Positions 12,006 through 21,972 of a DNA stretch of 64,000 bases are shown here, one piece after another. The DNA is from Agelaius tricolor. Its lineage: Eukaryota > Chordata > Aves > Passeriformes > Icteridae. Made by a program: the position numbers and the translations under genes. The first letter of the stretch is position 1, and every line of letters starts with the position of its first letter. Location of the stretch: NCBI GenBank assembly GCA_023055355.1, contig JALJCS010000054.1:1550001-1614000 (forward strand), read 5' to 3'. The notes below the pieces were generated by a model. The model was not told the origin of the DNA. It ran no database searches and was given only the letters and a program-made list of their open reading frames with translations.

Positions 12006-12227
12006 AGCAACCAAGAAATACAGACACATGAAAAATTCCCTGTTTGGGACAGCAGGAGGAAATTCCCTTTGCATTTCTGTGCCATGCGTGAAGGAATTTC
12101 ATAGATTTTCCCCAAACCCATCCATATCTGGATTTTTTTCCTCCCCCAGGGATGGACATCCCCGGATAAAGGAGGGAGGGGCGGATCCATGGAATTCCCC
12201 AGAGCAGGAAAAGCCAGATTCACTCAC

Positions 12228-12296
12228 CAGGACAGAGTAGATGTGGAGGCACCGATAGACCGGGGAGAAATCCACCAAATCCTGGGCTCCAGGCAC
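12228..12296 (-). CDS. EXOC6B: Sec15 exocyst subunit, 69-bp internal exon (EXOC6B-like)
   Basis: Read on the minus strand, the acceptor TTTCCTCCCTGTTTCAG at 12297 is followed by 23 codons and the donor CTG|gtgagtg at 12227. The peptide starts VPGAQDLV and continues DFSPVYRCLHIYSVL, a strongly conserved block of vertebrate Sec15 (EXOC6/EXOC6B); the family continues with a Gly after VL, consistent with a phase-0 junction to the next exon. Sec15 is the exocyst subunit that acts as effector of Rab GTPases such as Rab11 and tethers secretory vesicles to the plasma membrane. The block lies in the N-terminal half of a protein of about 800 residues, after an acidic linker and before the helical-bundle part. 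It joins in frame to the exon at 21973-22149 (DEEEE|VPGAQ). Family assignment is from motif recognition; the choice of EXOC6B over EXOC6 is inference. Confidence 0.9.
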
Positions 12297-12349
12297 CTGA
12301 AACAGGGAGGAAATCCATGAAAAACATGGGAAACTCACCAAAAATCCAC

Positions 12350-15300
12350 CAAAAACTGCAAGAAATTTAATTATGGGTAAGTGGAGCAGTAAAATATCAC
12401 AGACAGACAAGTGAAATCCGAAAAAGAATCACATTTAAATAAGTCTATCGCTCAAAAAATGATATTTAGGTGAATGAAACTATAAAAAAAATCAAATTTC
12501 AATAAGTGTCACTAAAAAATTCCATCTATGTGTGTACAAGTCATAAAAATTTCATTTATAAATAAGTAGAACTGCAAAAAATTTAAATATGGGTAAGTGG
12601 AACTGTAAAATATCACAGACAGACAACTGAAATCCTAAAAAAAATCACATTTAAATAAGTTTGTCTCTCCAAAAAAAATCACTTTTATGTGAATGAAAAT
12701 ATTAAAAAGATCACATTTAAGTAAGTGTCACTAAAATAACCCATCTATGTGAGTGCAAGTCATAAAAATTTCATTTATAAATAATTTAAATATGGGTAAG
12801 TGGAGCTCTAAAATATCACAGACAGACAACTGAAATCCTAAAAAAAAATCACATTTAAATAAGTTTGTTGCTCAAAATAATCAAATTTAGTTGACTGAAA
12901 CTATTAAAAAATCAAATTTAAATAAGTATCACTCTAAAAAATCCCATCTAAGTAAGTGCAAGTCATAAAAATTTCATTTATAAGTAAGTAGAAGTGCAAA
13001 AAATTTAAATATGGGTAAGTGGAACTCTAAAATATCAAAGAGAGACAATTGAAATCCTACTAAAAAATCACATTTAGATAAGTTTGTTGCTCCAAAAAAT
13101 CACATTTAGGTGAATGAAACTATGAAAAAATTAAATTTAAATAAACATCACTAAAAAACCCCATCCAAGTGAGTGCAACTTAAACATTTCATTTTTAAAT
13201 AAGTAGAATGGCAAAAAATTTAAATATGGGTAAGTGGAACTCTAAAATACCACAGACAGAAAACTGAAATTCTAAAAAAGAAATCACATTTAAATAAGTT
13301 TGTCGCTCCAAAAAATCACATTAAGTGGATGAAACTATAAAAAAATCAAATTTAAATAAGAGTCACTAAAAAATTCCATCTAGGTGAGTAGAACTGCAAA
13401 AAATTTAAATATGAGTACATGGAACTCTAAAATATCACAGACAGACAACTGAAATCCTAAAAAAAAAATCACATTTAAATAAGTTTGTCTCTCCAAAAAA
13501 AATCACATTTATGTGAATGAAAATATTTAAAAGATCACAATTAAGTAAGTGTCACTAAAATAACCCATCTACGTGAGTGCAAGCCATGAAAATTTCATTT
13601 ATAAATAAGTAGAACAGCAAAAACTTTAAATATGGGTAAGCGGAACTCTAAAATATCAAAGAGAGACAACTGAAATCCTATTAAAAAATCACATTTAGAT
13701 GAGTTTGTCACTCCAAAAAATCACATTTAGGTGAATGAAACTATGAAAAAATTAAATTTAAATAAGCATCACTAAAAAATCCCATCCAGGTGAGTTCAAC
13801 TTAAACATTTCATTTATAAATAAGTAGAACTGCAAAAAATTTAAATATGGGTAAGTGGAACTCCAAAATATCACAGACAACTGAAATCCTAAAAATAAAT
13901 CACAATTAAATAAGTTTTCTGCTCCAAAAAATCACATTTAGGTGAATGAAACTATGAAAAAATCAAATTTAATTAAGTGTCACTAAAAAAAACCCATCTA
14001 GGTGAGTGCAACTTAAAAATTTCATTTATAAATAAGTAGAACAGCAAAAAATTTAAATATGGGTAAGCGGAACTCTGAAATATCACAGAGAGACAACTGA
14101 AATCCTAAAATAACAAAGATAAATGAAAGTCACTCCAAAAAAATCACATTTAGGAGAGTGTAGCTCTAAAGAAATTAAATTAAAATAATTTAAGCGTCAG
14201 TCCAAAAATTCCCACCCAGGTGAGTGTGGCTCATGAAAATTCCATGGGTAAATAAGGAAAACTGGAAAGCAATTTAAATATGGGCAAGTGAAAGAGTAAA
14301 ATATCACATGGGGAGAAGTGAAATCTTCCCCAAAAAATCAAATTTAAATGAAAGTCACTCTAAAAAAATCACATTTGGGTACATGAAACTATAAAAAAAT
14401 CACATAAATCATATTTGGTTTGTCATAATTAATGTAAAAATATAATTTATCAAAATATTTTATCAAGAATTACGTAAATTGGTGTCACTCCAAAATGCCA
14501 ATTTTAGTTGACTGCAACTCTAAAAAATACAAATTTAAATAAATCCCACGCTAAAAAAAAATCACATTTAGGAAAATGAAACACTAAAAAAAATCACATC
14601 TAAATCAGTGTAACTCCAAAAAAATCACTTTTAGGTGAGTGTACATCTAAAAAATTTCAATTTAAATAAATTCCACTTTAAAAATCACATTTAGGTGAGT
14701 TCAGCTCTAAAAATCTCATCTAAATTAATGCCACTCCAAGAAATCAAATTTAGGTGAATGAAATTGTAAAAAATCACATCTAGATCAATGTAACTAAAAA
14801 AAAAATCTGATTTTAAAAATGCTAATATTAAATGGGTCACTCAAAAAAATCACTTTTAGCTGAGGACAATTCTAAAAAATTAAAATATAAAGAAATTCCA
14901 CTCTCAAAAATCACATTTAGGCAAATGAAACTATAAAAAAAATCCCATCTATATAAGTATAATTTTTAAAAAATCATTTTTAGGGGAGTTTAGTTCTAAA
15001 AATTTCAAATAGAACAAAATTCCTCTCTAAAAATCACTTTTAGGTGAATATAACTCTAAAAATTAAAATATAAATAAATTCCACTCCAAAAAAAATCAAT
15101 TTAGGCAAATGAAACTATAAAAAAATCCCATCTATATAAGTGTAACTCCAAAACAATACTTCTACAGAGGTGCAACTCTAAAAAATTCAAATTTAAATAA
15201 ATTCCACTCCAAAAAATCCTTTCTAGGTGAGTACTCTAAAAAATTTATATATAAATAAATTCCACTCTAAGAAATATATTTAGGCAAAAGAAATCATAAA

Positions 15301-15595
15301 AAAATCACATCTAAATCAGTGTAACTTAAAAAAAATACTTCTAGGGGGGTGCAACTCTAAAAAATTCAAATTTAAATAAATTCCACTCTAAAAAATCACT
15401 TTTAAGTGAATATAACCCTAAAAAATTCAAATAGAACTAAATTCCACTCTAAAACAACACTTTCAGGTGAATATAACTCGAAAAAATTCAAATATAAATA
15501 AATTCCTCTCTAAAAAAAAACAGTTTTAGTTGAATTTGACTCTAAAAAAATCCCATTTAAATGAGTTTATCACACCAAAATATCATTTCTAGGTG
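12350..15595. repeat. AT-rich satellite, about 215-bp unit with shorter sub-repeats
   Basis: The landmark AATATGGGTAAGTGG recurs at about 12372, 12589, 12792, 13011, 13226, 13411, 13632, 13847, 14059 and 14280, a period of about 215 bp (range 185-221). Each unit is made of related sub-repeats of about 35 bp, for example AAAAAATCACATTTAGGTGA and AATCACATTTAAATAAG. From about 14300 to 15595 the long period is lost and only shorter units remain (CTAAAAAATTCAAATTTAAA, ATAAATTCCACTCTAAAAAA). Base composition differs sharply from the GC-rich flanks. No open reading frame of note exists. The right boundary is near TTCTAGGTGAGAGCAGC. Confidence 0.93.
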
Positions 15596-16185
15596 AGAGC
15601 AGCTCCAACACCAGAGGGTCCAAGGCAAAGCCAGGATCCCAGTTCTGGAAAAATTCCATTTAATTCCTGGGATCTCCCCAAATATTCTGATTTTTCAGGG
15701 CCTTGGAAGCAGGAAAATGCCCTTTAATGTTGGTTTTGCTCCACTGAAATCCCATGGAATTCTGGGGCTCATTCCAGGCACGGAATCCAAGGGATGCTGG
15801 CTCCACACACGCAACAGAAAGTGGGGAAAAAAGCAAAAACCAGGCAAAAAAACCCAACTAATTCTTGGGATTTCACATTGGATTTGCTTGACAGCCCCAT
15901 TTGGGTTTGATTTTTCCCGGTTTTTCCCCTGGGGAAGAGGCTGGGTGGGATCAGAGGGGGAATTTGCATTTTGTGTCCTTTGGGGACGTTCCCTTGGCTC
16001 TCCTTGGGGGCCGGAAGCTGCGGCACCCCAAATCCCAGGAAAAGGGGTGGGAAAAGGGGCAGGGATGGAAGGGCCATGGACAGCCCTGGAAATGGGGTGG
16101 GTTTGGGGTTTCAATGAGGCTGGGGGGAGCTGGGGGCTCAGGGAGCATCCTGGAGGCTCCTCGGGAGGGATGGGGAGGGAAAACC
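15596..16185. other. Unique intronic sequence
   Basis: Non-repetitive sequence separates the AT-rich satellite from the 398-bp dimeric array. It contains G-rich runs (16050-16130, repeated GGGGTGGG-type tracts) and no exon-like frame. Confidence 0.5.
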
Positions 16186-17331
16186 GGGATTGGGATGAAC
16201 TCCTCTGTGAGGGGGAACTGGAGCTGGTAAAGGATCATCGCAGGGTGTGAGGGAAATCAGTCCTGGCTGGAGCTGAAATGGGGGATCCCAGCATCCCAGA
16301 CTGATGTGGGATGGTTTGGGATCCCTTAATGGCCATCCTGGGGTGATCCCAGTGCTGCAGGATGGGATTCCCACATCTGCACCTTCAGGATTTTGTGGGA
16401 TAAACTCCTCTGTGAGGGGGAAATGGAGTGAAAGAATCTCCTCCATGCAAGGAAAACCAGATCTTGGCACTGCAAAGGTTCCTGGCTGGAGCTGAAATGG
16501 GGGATCCAAGGACCCCAGAGTGGTTTGGGATGAGAGGGACATTAATGCCCACCCTGAAGTGATCCAGGATGGGATTCCCGCATCTGCACCCTCAGGATTT
16601 TATGGGATAAACTCCTCTGTGAGGGGGAAATGGAGCTGGTAAAGGATCATAGGGTGTGAGGGAAATCAGTCCTGGCTGGAGCTGAAGTGGGGGATCCCAG
16701 CATCCCAGACTGGTTTGGGATCCCTTAATGGCCATCCTGGGGTGATCCCAGTGCTGCAGGATGGGATTCCCACACCTGCACCCTCGGGATTTTATGGGAT
16801 AAACTCCTCTGTGAGGTGGAAATGGAGTGAAAGAATCTCCTCCATGCAAGGAAAACCAGATCTTGGCACTGCAAAGGTTCCTGGCTGGAGCTGAAATGGG
16901 GGATCCAAGGACCCCAGAGTGGTTTGGGATGAGAGGGACATTAAAGCCCATCCTGAAGTGATCCAGGATGGGATTCCTGCATCTGCACCCTCAGGATTTA
17001 GTGGGATAAACTCCTCTGTGAGGGGGAACTGGAGCTGGTAAAGGATCACAGGATGAGAGGGAAATCAGTCCTGGCTGGAACTGAAATGGGGGATCCCAGG
17101 ACCCCACACTGGTTTGGGATGGGAGGGACATTAAAGCCCATCCTGAAGTGATCCAGGATGGGATTCCCACATCTGCACCTCCAGCTCCTGCCTCTGGAGC
17201 TGCTCTTGGAGCAGCCTGGGATGGTGGAAATGTCCCTGGCCATGGCAGGGCTGCAATGGGATGGGATTTGGTGGGATAAACTCCTCTCTGATGTGGAACT
17301 GGAGTGAAAGAATTCCTTCATGGAAATTTCT
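16186..17331. repeat. Dimeric tandem repeat, about 200-bp monomers in a 398-bp unit
   Basis: The landmark GGGATAAACTCCTCTGTGAG occurs near 16397, 16604, 16795 and 17003, with diverged copies near 16191 and 17273. Two monomer types alternate: one continues GGAGCTGGTAAAGGATCA and GAAATCAGTCCTGGCTGGAG, the other GGAGTGAAAGAATCTCCTCC and CAGATCTTGGCACTGCAAAG. Like types are about 398 bp apart, so the unit of recent amplification is the dimer. The last unit is interrupted by unrelated sequence (17180-17260) and then abuts a CR1. Confidence 0.92.
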
Positions 17332-17535
17332 TCTTGGGAAGGAATTCCTGGCTGGGAGGGTGGGCAGGGGCTGGGCTGGAATTCCCAGATTTGCTGGGGC
17401 TGCCCCTGGATCCCTGGCAGTGCCCAAGGCCAGGCTGGATACGCCTGGGACAGTGGGAGCTGTCCCTGCCCTCAGCAGGGGTGGAATTGATGATTTTTCA
17501 GGTCCCTTCCATCCCAAGCCATTCCATGATTCCAC
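17332..17535 (+). mobile_element. CR1 3' end
   Basis: It reads GGAATTCCTGGCTGGGAGGG, then CCCCTGGATCCCTGGCAGTG and CCCAAGGCCAGGCTGG, and ends GCCATTCCATGATTCCA. About 200 bp, 5'-truncated, inserted at the end of the dimeric array. This is the subfamily with the GGGCAGGGGCTGGGCTGGAA start also seen at 53138. Confidence 0.85.
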
Positions 17536-18099
17536 GGAATTCTCCCTCTGCCTGGATTAACACATCCATCACACAATGACCCTGTCTCACATTGACAAAT
17601 TCAGGTGTTTATCTGCTATTTCAACATTCAGACACAAATTAAAATTCCCTGAATTTAGCACTGAAGAAGTGCCTGCATTTCCTGCGCCAGAGCTGCACTG
17701 CCAGCGCTCCCAACAATCCATAAATCCCTGATTTTTGGGACGTGCCGATGCCATGGGAGCCTGGGCTGCCCCAGGCCAGGACTGATGGCTCCCCTGACAC
17801 CCCCTCCAGCCCAATCCTGGTTTTTATCCCTCTTGATTTCCAGAACAAAGGATTTATTCATCTTATCCCAAAATTTCCCCGTCCACACAACATCAACCTC
17901 CCAATCTCATTCCCAAATCCTGCAGCAGGCACGTTCCCAGAGCTGGGAGTGGGGCAGGGCTCTGGAAACACCCAAATCCCTCCTGCAAGTGGGGTAAAGA
18001 ATCCTGCAGCTCATTTAACTCCTGCAAGGCCAATTTTCCATGGAAACCTGCAGCCCTGGCTGCCACCAGCACAGGGATGGCTCAGAGTTTAGGGAAGCT
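17536..18099. other. Unique intronic sequence
   Basis: No repeat or exon-like frame was recognised. Ordinary mixed-composition sequence between a CR1 and the GGTTAA array. Confidence 0.5.
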
Positions 18100-18553
18100 T
18101 TGCTATGGGTTTGGATAATTTGGGATATGAAAGTTATTTTGGGATAGGAGGGTTAATTCAGGATATGAAGGTTATTTTATGATAGGAGAGTTAATTTGGG
18201 ATAGAAGGGTTGATTTGGGATATGAGGGGTGATTTGGGATAGGAGGGTTAATTTGGGATAGAAGGATTAATTTGGGATATAAGGGTTAATGTGGGGTAGG
18301 AGGGTTAATTTGGGATAGAAGGGTTAATTTGGGATGCAAGGGTTAATTTGGGATATGAGGGTTAATTTGGAATATAAGGGTTAATTTGGGATGCAAGGGT
18401 TAATTTGGGATATGAGGGTTAATTTGGAATATAAGGGTTAATTTGGGATACAAGGGTTAATTTGGGATATAAGGGTTAATGTGGGGTAGATGGGTTAATT
18501 TGGGATGCAAGGGTTAATTTGGGATCTGAGGGTTAATTTGGGATCTGAGGGTT
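18100..18553. repeat. 18-bp minisatellite, about 25 copies
   Basis: The unit is AGGGTTAATTTGGGATAT with variants (GGGATGCA, GGGATAGA, GGAATATA). Occasional units read TAATGTGGGGTAGG. The left end is more diverged (GGTTATTTTGGGATAGG). AGGGTTA resembles a telomere hexamer by chance; no TTAGGG tandem run exists. Confidence 0.95.
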
Positions 18554-18899
18554 TGGACCTTGGACCCTTGGTGGGTTTTGGGCTAAAAGCAGGACACGAG
18601 CACAGGTTCTGTCCCTCAGTGAGGGTGAAAACCCTCCAGACTGGAACACCAGGAATTCCAGAGGAGCCAAATCCAGGGATTTGGGAACTGTCCCAGAGTC
18701 CCATTGATGGGAACCCATGGATGAGCTGGGGCACAGGGACACGGGACAGGACCCAGAACCCACTGGGCTCCACTCCAGGACAGGGCACGGAGCAGTGGGG
18801 GGACTGCAGGTGACACAAACATTCCAGGAATTGTCCCTAAAACTCCACTGCTGCCCCCAGCCATGGCTCTGCTCCAATCCAGCTTTGGGGTCCTCAGGA
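18554..18899. other. Unique intronic sequence
   Basis: GC-rich sequence between the GGTTAA array and a CR1 fragment. I recognise nothing specific in it. Confidence 0.4.
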
Positions 18900-19018
18900 A
18901 AAGGATCTGGAGCTGCTGGAGAGAGCCCAGGAGACATCAGGGAGCTGAGGCCGGGTTGGGAGAGCTGGGAATGTTCACCTGGAGAAGGGAAAGCTCCAGG
19001 CAGAGCTCAGAGTCCCCC
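18900..19018 (+). mobile_element. CR1 internal fragment
   Basis: GATCTGGAGCTGCTGGAGAG through CTGGAGAAGGGAAAGCTCC and CAGGCAGAGCTCAGAG match the middle of the longer copy at 48280-48992. It lacks a 3' end and runs directly into sequence that looks like CR1 in the opposite orientation. Confidence 0.75.
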
Positions 19019-19265
19019 CTGAGCCTCCTTTGCTCCAGGCTGAGCCCCTGCCCGGCTCCCTCAGGGATTCTGCAGCCCCTGCCCAGCTCCCTCAGGGATT
19101 CTGCAGCCCCTGCCCGGCTCCCTCAGGGATTCTGCAGCCCCTGCCCGGCTCCCTCAGGGATTCTGCAGCCCCTGCCCGGCTCCCTCAGGGATTCTGCAGC
19201 CCCTGCCCGGCTCCCTCAGGGATTCTGCAGCCCCTGCCCAGCTCCCTCAGGGATTCTCCATTCCC
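19019..19265. repeat. 31-bp minisatellite, about seven copies, seeded in minus-strand CR1
   Basis: Units combine CCCGGCTCCCTCAGGGATTC with TGCAGCCCCTG (31 bp). The entry sequence GAGCCTCCTTTGCTCCAGGC followed by TGAGCCCCTGCCCGGCTCCC resembles CR1 read on the minus strand, so the array appears to have grown inside a CR1 fragment facing the one at 18900-19018. Copies are nearly identical except CCCGG versus CCCAG. Confidence 0.9.
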
Positions 19266-19429
19266 TTCCCAGCTCCAATCCCTTCCCTGGGCATGCTCCA
19301 GCCCCTCCGGGTCTCCCTCCAAGGACTCCAAAATTGGAATGGCTCCATTTCCACTTGAGAGATTTTTTTTTGCCAATAAATCAATAATTTTCTTTCCAAA
19401 AAGAACAAATCCCCAGGAGGATTCACTCT

Positions 19430-19741
19430 GGTGACCCAGGGACAGGGAATGCCTGGAGCTGTGCCAGGGGAGGCCCAGGCTGGATTTTAGGGAAAGGTTC
19501 CTCATCCAGGAAGGTGCTGGCACTGCCCAGGCTGCCCAGGGAATGGGCATGGCCCTGAGGCTGCCAGAGCTGCAGGAGTGTTGGGACAGAGCTCCAGGGA
19601 TGCCCAGGGTAGGATTCTGGGGGTCTGAGCAGGGACAGGGGTGGATGGATGGATGGATGGATGGATGGATGGATGGATGGATGGATGGATGGATGATCCC
19701 TGTGGATCCCCTTCCATCCAGGACATTCCCTGATTCTATGA
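19430..19741 (+). mobile_element. CR1 3' end containing a GGAT microsatellite
   Basis: GGTGACCCAGGGACAGGGAA, then AGGCCCAGGCTGGATTTTAG and GGTGCTGGCACTGCCCAGGC, is the older CR1 3' layout. It ends GACATTCCCTGATTCTATG. The GGAT expansion (19643-19694) lies within it. The related copy at 55850-56143 lacks the expansion. Confidence 0.85.
19643..19694. repeat. (GGAT)n microsatellite, about 13 units
   Basis: A perfect GGAT run sits where the CR1 would read GTGGATGGATGATCC, so it probably expanded from a pre-existing GGATGGAT pair. On the other strand it encodes a spurious Ile-His-Pro-Ser repeat. Confidence 0.97.
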
Positions 19742-19799
19742 GGAAGGAACACAGGGAACTCAAAGCTGATCAGGAACAAACTGCTCGCTTTTCTCTCCT

Positions 19800-20395
19800 C
19801 CATGGGATATTACCCTTGGGATTTCCTTCATGGGGGCTCCTCCAAGGGATCTCCCACATAGGATCTCCTATATGGGGCACCTCCATGGCATCTCCTCCAC
19901 GGCATCTCCTCCATAGGGGCTTCTCCATGGCATCTCCTCCATGGGATATTCCTCCTGGAATTTCCTCCATGGGATCTCCCCCTGGGAGTTCCTCCATGGG
20001 ACCTCCTCCATGAGATATTCCCCATGGGATTTGCTCCATGAGATCTCCTCCATGGGATCTTCCCCCATGGCATCTCTTCCATGGGAGCTTCTCCATGGGA
20101 TCTCCTCCATGGCAGCTCCTCCATGGGGGTTCCTCCATGGCATCTCCTAGATGGGATATTCCCCATGGGATCTCCTCCATGGGGCTCTACCATGGGATCT
20201 CCTCTATGGGGCACCTCCATGGCATCTCCTCCATGGGGGCTCCTCCATGGCATCTCCTCCATGGCATCTCCCCCATGGCATCTCCTCCATGGGATCTCCC
20301 CCATGGAATCTCCCCCATGGCATCTCCTCCATGGGATCTCCCCCATGGAATCTCCCCCATGGCATCTCCTCCATGGCATCTCCTCCAGGGCACCT
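19800..20395. repeat. 15-bp minisatellite, about 39 copies
   Basis: The unit is CCATGGGATCTCCTC with variants (CCATGGCATCTCCTC, CCATGGGGCTCCTC, CCATGGAATCTCCCC). The period is five codons, so long frames (Met-Gly-Ser-Pro-Pro type and Met-Glu-Glu-Ile-Pro-Trp type) run on both strands without being genes. Towards 20250-20390 a 45-60-bp higher-order alternation of CATGGCATC, CATGGGATC and CATGGAATC appears. Confidence 0.95.
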
Positions 20396-20601
20396 GCCCA
20401 GGTGCTCCCAGGGGTCCCGTGGCTGCTGCTCCTCCTCCCCGCTGTTCATCACCACGGACAGCGGCCACTGCCCACCCTGGGACAGGGACTGGGATGGGGA
20501 CAGCCCCTCCTGCCCATCCCCCACTGCAGGGCCACCTCCTGTGAGGTCACCAAAGGGCCACCACACCCAGAGATGGGAATCACCTGTCTGGGACAGGCCA
20601 G

Positions 20602-21065
20602 AACCATGGAAACATGGAATGGCTTAGGTGGGAAAGGACCTTAAATCCCATCCCATCCATGTTCAGGGACACCTCCCACTGTCCCAGGCTGCTCCAAGCC
20701 CCAGTGTCCAACCTGGCCTTGGGCACTGCCAGGGATCCAGGGGCAGCCCCAGCAAATCTGGGAATTCCAGCCCAGGCAGGAATTCCTTGCCAAGATCCCA
20801 GCCCAATCTCCCCTTTCCCAGTGGAGCCATTCCCTGGCTCCTGTCCCTGCAGGCCTTGTCCCCAGCCCCTCTGCAGCTCTCCTGGAGCCCCTGCAGGCCC
20901 TGCCAGGGGCTCTGAGCTCTGCCTGGAGCCTTCCCTTCTCCAGGGGAACATTCCCAGCTCTGCCAGCCTGGCTCCAGCCCTGCAGCAGCTCCAGGGCCTC
21001 ATTCCATGCTGCTGTAGGAATGTGGAGCCCCTCCAGAGGGTCCCAGAGCAGGCCCCAGGAAGGGT
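20602..21065 (-). mobile_element. CR1 copy, about 0.45 kb
   Basis: The terminus is at the left: ACATGGAATGGCTTAGGTGG, GAAAGGACCTTAAATCCC. It continues through CAGTGTCCAACCTGGCCTTG and CTCTGGAGCCCTG-type blocks to CCCTGCAGCAGCTCCAGGGC near 20998, after which similarity to the other copies fades by about 21065. Confidence 0.88.
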
Positions 21066-21972
21066 CTGGGCTGAGCCCACAATTCCATCCCCATGGAGGA
21101 AGGTGTGACCTCGCTCTGCTCTGGATGCACAGCAGCCATGGAAAGGAGGGAATGGATTTGCAGAGGGAAAACAGAAAGCCCAGAACCACTTGAACAACCC
21201 AACTTCAAATTCCCAGCTCGTCCTTGGTCCCCTCCCTGGCTGCTCAGGGGCTGTTACGGTCAGGGTGACAAACACCTCCCAGCCCAGGGAGTGGCTGCAG
21301 CTGAAAAGATCATTTTCCTGACAAAAGAGGCTTCAACGAGTGAGAAGAACCATCCAGAGGGGCAGACAGAACTTCCCAAAAGGTGCAGGACACAGCTGCA
21401 TCCCACGGCACGAGGGACACATCCAACGGCTCAACCCCCCAGGTCCTGCACTGCAGCTGCCTTTCCTGAGACATGGGGCTGTACTCCATGGGAAACATCC
21501 CAAATGCCAGGTGAACCAGCACTGGGAGGAAGGAAAAGCCAACACCACCCCCAGGCTATGTGGTTCCCAAAACCCTCTGTCCGGTGCCAGGAAGCTGCAG
21601 CAGGAAGGGAAGAAGGGAGCACATGAAGGAATTTAAATTTCCACCTCCCATCCTGAAACAACCCCTTATCCGAAGACAAACCAGGAGAAAGGAAAAGGCC
21701 AAAAATCAGGTTATGGAGCAATGTTTCCCTGAGGGATGGACGTTCTCCAGCAGCACCAAGGTGCTGGGACAGACCGGGATGGGCAGTTCCCAATCCTTGG
21801 CCTCTCTACTGAGCGCAGTAATGGGAATAGGGAGAAAACCACAAAATAACCAAATTTGGAGACACATCCCACATTCTCCAGCCTCTTCTGCACCTTCAGG
21901 ACTCCCCCATGAGCAAGAAGCAAACCCCTTGAGACACCACAGGCACCCCACACCACCCAGTTTGTTGTTTAC
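21066..21972. other. EXOC6B: Intron sequence just downstream of the 177-bp exon
   Basis: Unique sequence with no recognised repeat. The minus-strand frame of the exon continues open into it (to about 21706), but the strong donor GAG|gtaaaca at 21972 and the in-frame fit to the next exon argue that this is read-through only. Confidence 0.6.

Larger units (their letters stand above)
1..12227 (-). other. EXOC6B: EXOC6B intron, downstream of the 69-bp exon (partial)
   Basis: This is the start of the intron that follows the 69-bp exon; the 5' splice site reads CTG|gtgagtg at 12228/12227 on the minus strand, and the intron continues past the left edge. The next expected Sec15 coding block (the region after IYSVLG) was searched for by eye on the minus strand and not found. 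By my coordinates more than half of this piece is tandem repeat (arrays at 107, 3138, 5338, 7037, 7700 and 10100), and only one short CR1 relic is present. Confidence 0.75.
12297..21972 (-). other. EXOC6B: EXOC6B intron between the two exons (9.7 kb)
   Basis: The intron begins GAG|gtaaaca at 21972 and ends ...ctgtttcag at 12297 (minus strand), phase 0. Tandem arrays at 12350, 16186, 18100, 19019, 19643 and 19800 plus four CR1 pieces fill roughly 70% of it by my coordinates. The remaining unique segments are short. Confidence 0.85.

Noticed and set aside
11464..12240. A 258-codon frame on the plus strand ending beside the exon
   Set aside because: It is explained by the 93-bp array. The real exon is on the opposite strand and has proper splice sites.
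12350..14300. Plus-strand GGTAAGTGG and GGTGAGTG motifs as repeated splice donors
   Set aside because: The host gene is transcribed from the minus strand, where these are not donors. No evidence of plus-strand transcription is visible.
18100..18553. AGGGTTA motifs suggesting interstitial telomeric repeats
   Set aside because: The unit is an 18-bp AGGGTTAATTTGGGATAT minisatellite. There is no tandem TTAGGG run.
19770..20644. Long open frames on both strands over the CCATGG 15-bp array
   Set aside because: The five-codon period keeps several frames open and every unit supplies an ATG. They are antisense or sense intronic repeat, not proteins.
21706..21972. Extension of the 177-bp exon frame into a longer protein
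   Set aside because: A strong donor (GAG|gtaaaca) lies at 21972 and the in-frame junction to the 69-bp exon reproduces the Sec15 order. The extension has no similarity to the family.
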